The notes under the pieces are model-generated. The model was not told the origin of the DNA. It saw only the letters and a program-made list of their open reading frames with translations, and searched no databases. A stretch of 16,491 nt of DNA from Planctomycetota bacterium (lineage in GTDB: Bacteria > Planctomycetota > PUPC01). This document shows positions 14,807-16,491 of this stretch, piece after piece. Location: assembly GCA_003559755.1 (NCBI GenBank), contig PWKM01000085.1:1-16491 (forward strand), given 5' to 3'. The stretch's first letter is position 1. The number at the start of each line of letters is the position of its first letter. A program made the position numbers and the translations under genes.

Positions 14807-14837
14807 TTGGACATCCACCCCGTATTCCCCTTATAAT
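14807..14837 (+). promoter_or_regulatory. Promoter for the exported PQQ-propeller protein
   Basis: A perfect TATAAT (14832-14837) is preceded by TTGGAC (14807-14812) at 19 bp spacing, slightly long. Transcription would start near 14844, about 134 nt before the ATG at 14978. Confidence 0.5.
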
Positions 14838-14843
14838 AGGGCA

Positions 14844-14977
14844 CACGATATTGTGATTGCCTGTGATTGGCGAGCATCCCTCCCGGCCGACGGACGACGA
14901 TGTGCTTGTCTCAATGGGCATAGCCCGCGGGCACCAGCCCGACGGCTGTTTCCGCAGACAGAAAAGGTACGGATAAT
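14844..14977 (+). other. Long 5' leader with several small hairpins
   Basis: Within the predicted leader, CAGCC (14935-14939) pairs with GGCTG (14944-14948) around a 4-nt loop. CTGT (14946-14949) can instead pair with ACAG (14958-14961). The two stems share three bases and so exclude each other. A self-complementary GCCCGCGGGC lies just before. The second stem ends close to the weak AAGG (14964-14967) ribosome binding site. I recognise no known riboswitch class. Confidence 0.3.
14852..14869 (+). repeat. Tandem direct repeat TGTGATTG, 10-bp period
   Basis: TGTGATTG occurs at 14852-14859 and again at 14862-14869, one helical turn apart, just downstream of the predicted transcription start. Two half-sites on the same DNA face at that position would suit a repressor operator, but no regulator is known. 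Confidence 0.4.
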
Positions 14978-16491
14978 ATGAGCCCCCGACAATGGTGCCG
15001 CATCTTATTCGCGATGTTTGCCCTGAGCGTGATCGGGACGGCCGCCTGGGCCGACCCCGCCGACCAGCCCTCCCCCCCCGATCCGTTCAAGGACCTGTAC
15101 GAGGGCTACCGGCCGCCGTTCCTCGAATACGTGAGCCGGCCCTCGGACGAGCGGATGAAGCTCTCCACCGAGGCCACCTTCTTCACCCTGAACCAGATTC
15201 ACGCCGACGACCGGGCGAACGCCCTGGTCGAGGCGGCACGCAACAGGGAAGCGCAGGAACTTTATCGCGAGGCGGTCCAGATCTACCAGATGGTCATCGA
15301 CAACTATCCGCACGACCTGTACCGGGTGTCGCCCTACGGCGTGTTCGTCCCCGTCTCGCAGTACGCCCAGCGCCGGCTGCTCAACCTCCCGCCCACGGCG
15401 CTGGACTATTACCGGACGGTTCACGACGCCCGTGCCCGCGAGGTGTACGAGTCGGCCCGGCGGCAGCACTCGCTGATCGACCTCTCCCGGGTGGTCGACC
15501 AGATGCTCGCCACGTCCTACGGGAGCAAGGCGATGCACACCCTGGGCAACGCCGCCCTGGACAGCGGACACAACCTGGCGGCGCTGGAGTACTACACCAC
15601 GGTGCGCGACTTCTTCCCCGACCCGATCAGCCGGTCGCGCGAGCTCGGGCTCAAGATCGCCCTGTCCCGCCGGCTGCTCGGCGAGGAGGTGGACCTGGAC
15701 GAGATCGCAAAGGGCGAGGGCAACCCGGAGTCGCGGATCAACACGGCGCTCGAGGAGATGGTCCGGACCGCCGACCCCAAAGAAGAGCCGTTCCACTCCC
15801 AGCAGGCGAGCGCACCGAACGTCTCGGGGGAGGACTACACGCTGTTCCCGCCCAGCGACGACCCGATGGCGCTGGCGGAGCCGGAGTGGAGGACGCCGGT
15901 GCCGGGCGCCGGTTCCGCCCCGCGCGGGCCGGCCGATTTCTCTGTGTACTCCCATCCGGTGGTCACCGAGGAGAGCGTGATCTACCGGAACCGGAACATC
16001 GTGTACGCCCGCTCGATCCTCAACGGCGAGTACCGGTGGGTGACCGATCTGGGCGGGCAGTCGTTCTGGCAGAACTGGGACGCCCGCCAGTACCCGCTCG
16101 AGCGGGTGGTCGTCTCGGACGGGATGGTGTTCACCGTGGTGTCGAGCGGCGGCCCGTCGCTGGTCGCCCTGGACGAGATCACCGGCGAGCTTCGCTGGGC
16201 GTACGGCCCGATGGTGGCCGCCACGGCGGAAGAGGCCCGGATGCGGTTCGAGGCGGCGCCCGCGGTCGGACCCCGGACGGTCTATATCGGGTATGTGCTG
16301 GACAACATCGAGGGCGACACGCACACCGACACCGAGTACGGGATGATGGCGTTCGACAGCACCACCGGGCGGCAGTTGTGGCGGGTCCCGCTCGCCCGGC
16401 TCGCCCCCGGCCATTTCGCCGCCGGGTTCGCCCAGCGCGTCCGCAACCGCATCCGCAGCTTCACCTCGCCCCCGCTCTATCACCAGGGGAC
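14978..16491 (+). CDS. Exported TPR and PQQ-like beta-propeller protein, 5' part (runs off the window)
   Basis: The frame is open from the ATG at 14978 to the window end (504 codons), and the 3' end is missing. The N-terminus is a signal peptide: basic 'MSPRQWCR', a hydrophobic core (9-21) and an 'AWA' cleavage site near residue 25. Residues about 60-250 are helical and TPR-like ('EAQELYREAVQIYQMVIDNYP'). After a low-complexity linker (about 270-325) a beta-propeller begins, with PQQ-type repeats 'VALDEITGELRWAYGP' (about 395-410) and 'MAFDSTTGRQLWRVPL' (about 456-471). Such exported PQQ-like proteins are common in planctomycetes. They usually do not bind PQQ, and their roles are unknown. The ribosome binding site is weak. 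Upstream lie a TATAAT promoter, a direct repeat and a long leader. Confidence 0.85.
   Translation, partial: MSPRQWCRILFAMFALSVIGTAAWADPADQPSPPDPFKDLYEGYRPPFLEYVSRPSDERMKLSTEATFFTLNQIHADDRANALVEAARNREAQELYREAVQIYQMVIDNYPHDLYRVSPYGVFVPVSQYAQRRLLNLPPTALDYYRTVHDARAREVYESARRQHSLIDLSRVVDQMLATSYGSKAMHTLGNAALDSGHNLAALEYYTTVRDFFPDPISRSRELGLKIALSRRLLGEEVDLDEIAKGEGNPESRINTALEEMVRTADPKEEPFHSQQASAPNVSGEDYTLFPPSDDPMALAEPEWRTPVPGAGSAPRGPADFSVYSHPVVTEESVIYRNRNIVYARSILNGEYRWVTDLGGQSFWQNWDARQYPLERVVVSDGMVFTVVSSGGPSLVALDEITGELRWAYGPMVAATAEEARMRFEAAPAVGPRTVYIGYVLDNIEGDTHTDTEYGMMAFDSTTGRQLWRVPLARLAPGHFAAGFAQRVRNRIRSFTSPPLYHQG

Noticed and set aside
14774..14836. 20-codon ATG frame before the PQQ-like gene
   Set aside because: It has no good ribosome binding site, ends within the TATAAT box and lies upstream of the predicted transcription start.

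Overview
The window is GC-rich, mostly around 70% by eye, and densely packed with genes. It looks like a chromosomal segment of a planctomycete-like bacterium, most plausibly Phycisphaerae or a relative. That placement is inferred from gene content: a large two-VWA membrane protein with a glutamine-amidotransferase-like domain, a DUF4091 protein, a URO-D-family protein, a secreted TPR plus PQQ-propeller protein, an ADP-forming acyl-CoA synthetase, and use of GTG and TTG starts. No 16S or other marker is present to confirm it. I see no mobile element, CRISPR array, tRNA or rRNA.

Layout. Positions 2-403 hold the 3' end of a TPR gene whose base composition is clearly lower in GC than its neighbours. 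Positions 473-2576 (minus) hold larC, the nickel-insertion enzyme of the nickel-pincer cofactor pathway, behind a 276-aa single-pass membrane protein of unknown function. An AT-rich divergent promoter region (2577-2664) separates these from a plus-strand 837-aa VWA membrane protein (2665-5178) and a 95-aa single-pass coiled-coil protein with its own promoter (5254-5541). Positions 5690-8143 (minus) hold a DUF4091 (GH123-like) protein followed, after a strong RNA hairpin, by a 189-aa protein I do not recognise.

Positions 8373-11622 (plus) hold an AcuC/histone-deacetylase-like enzyme whose 3' end overlaps an ADP-forming acetyl/acyl-CoA synthetase. This two-gene unit connects deacylation with acyl-CoA/acid interconversion. 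Positions 11640-13645 (minus) hold an endonuclease/exonuclease/phosphatase-family protein translationally coupled (ATGA) to a URO-D-superfamily protein, driven by a promoter that predicts an almost leaderless mRNA. Positions 13787-14716 (plus) hold ribH and nusB, a common bacterial pair, behind a near-consensus sigma70-type promoter. Positions 14978-16491 (plus) hold the start of an exported TPR/PQQ-propeller protein with a TATAAT promoter and a leader of about 130 nt.

No single stretch is a proven new system. The best candidates for a second look are the deacetylase-ACD overlap, the divergent membrane VWA locus, and the DUF4091/unknown pair.
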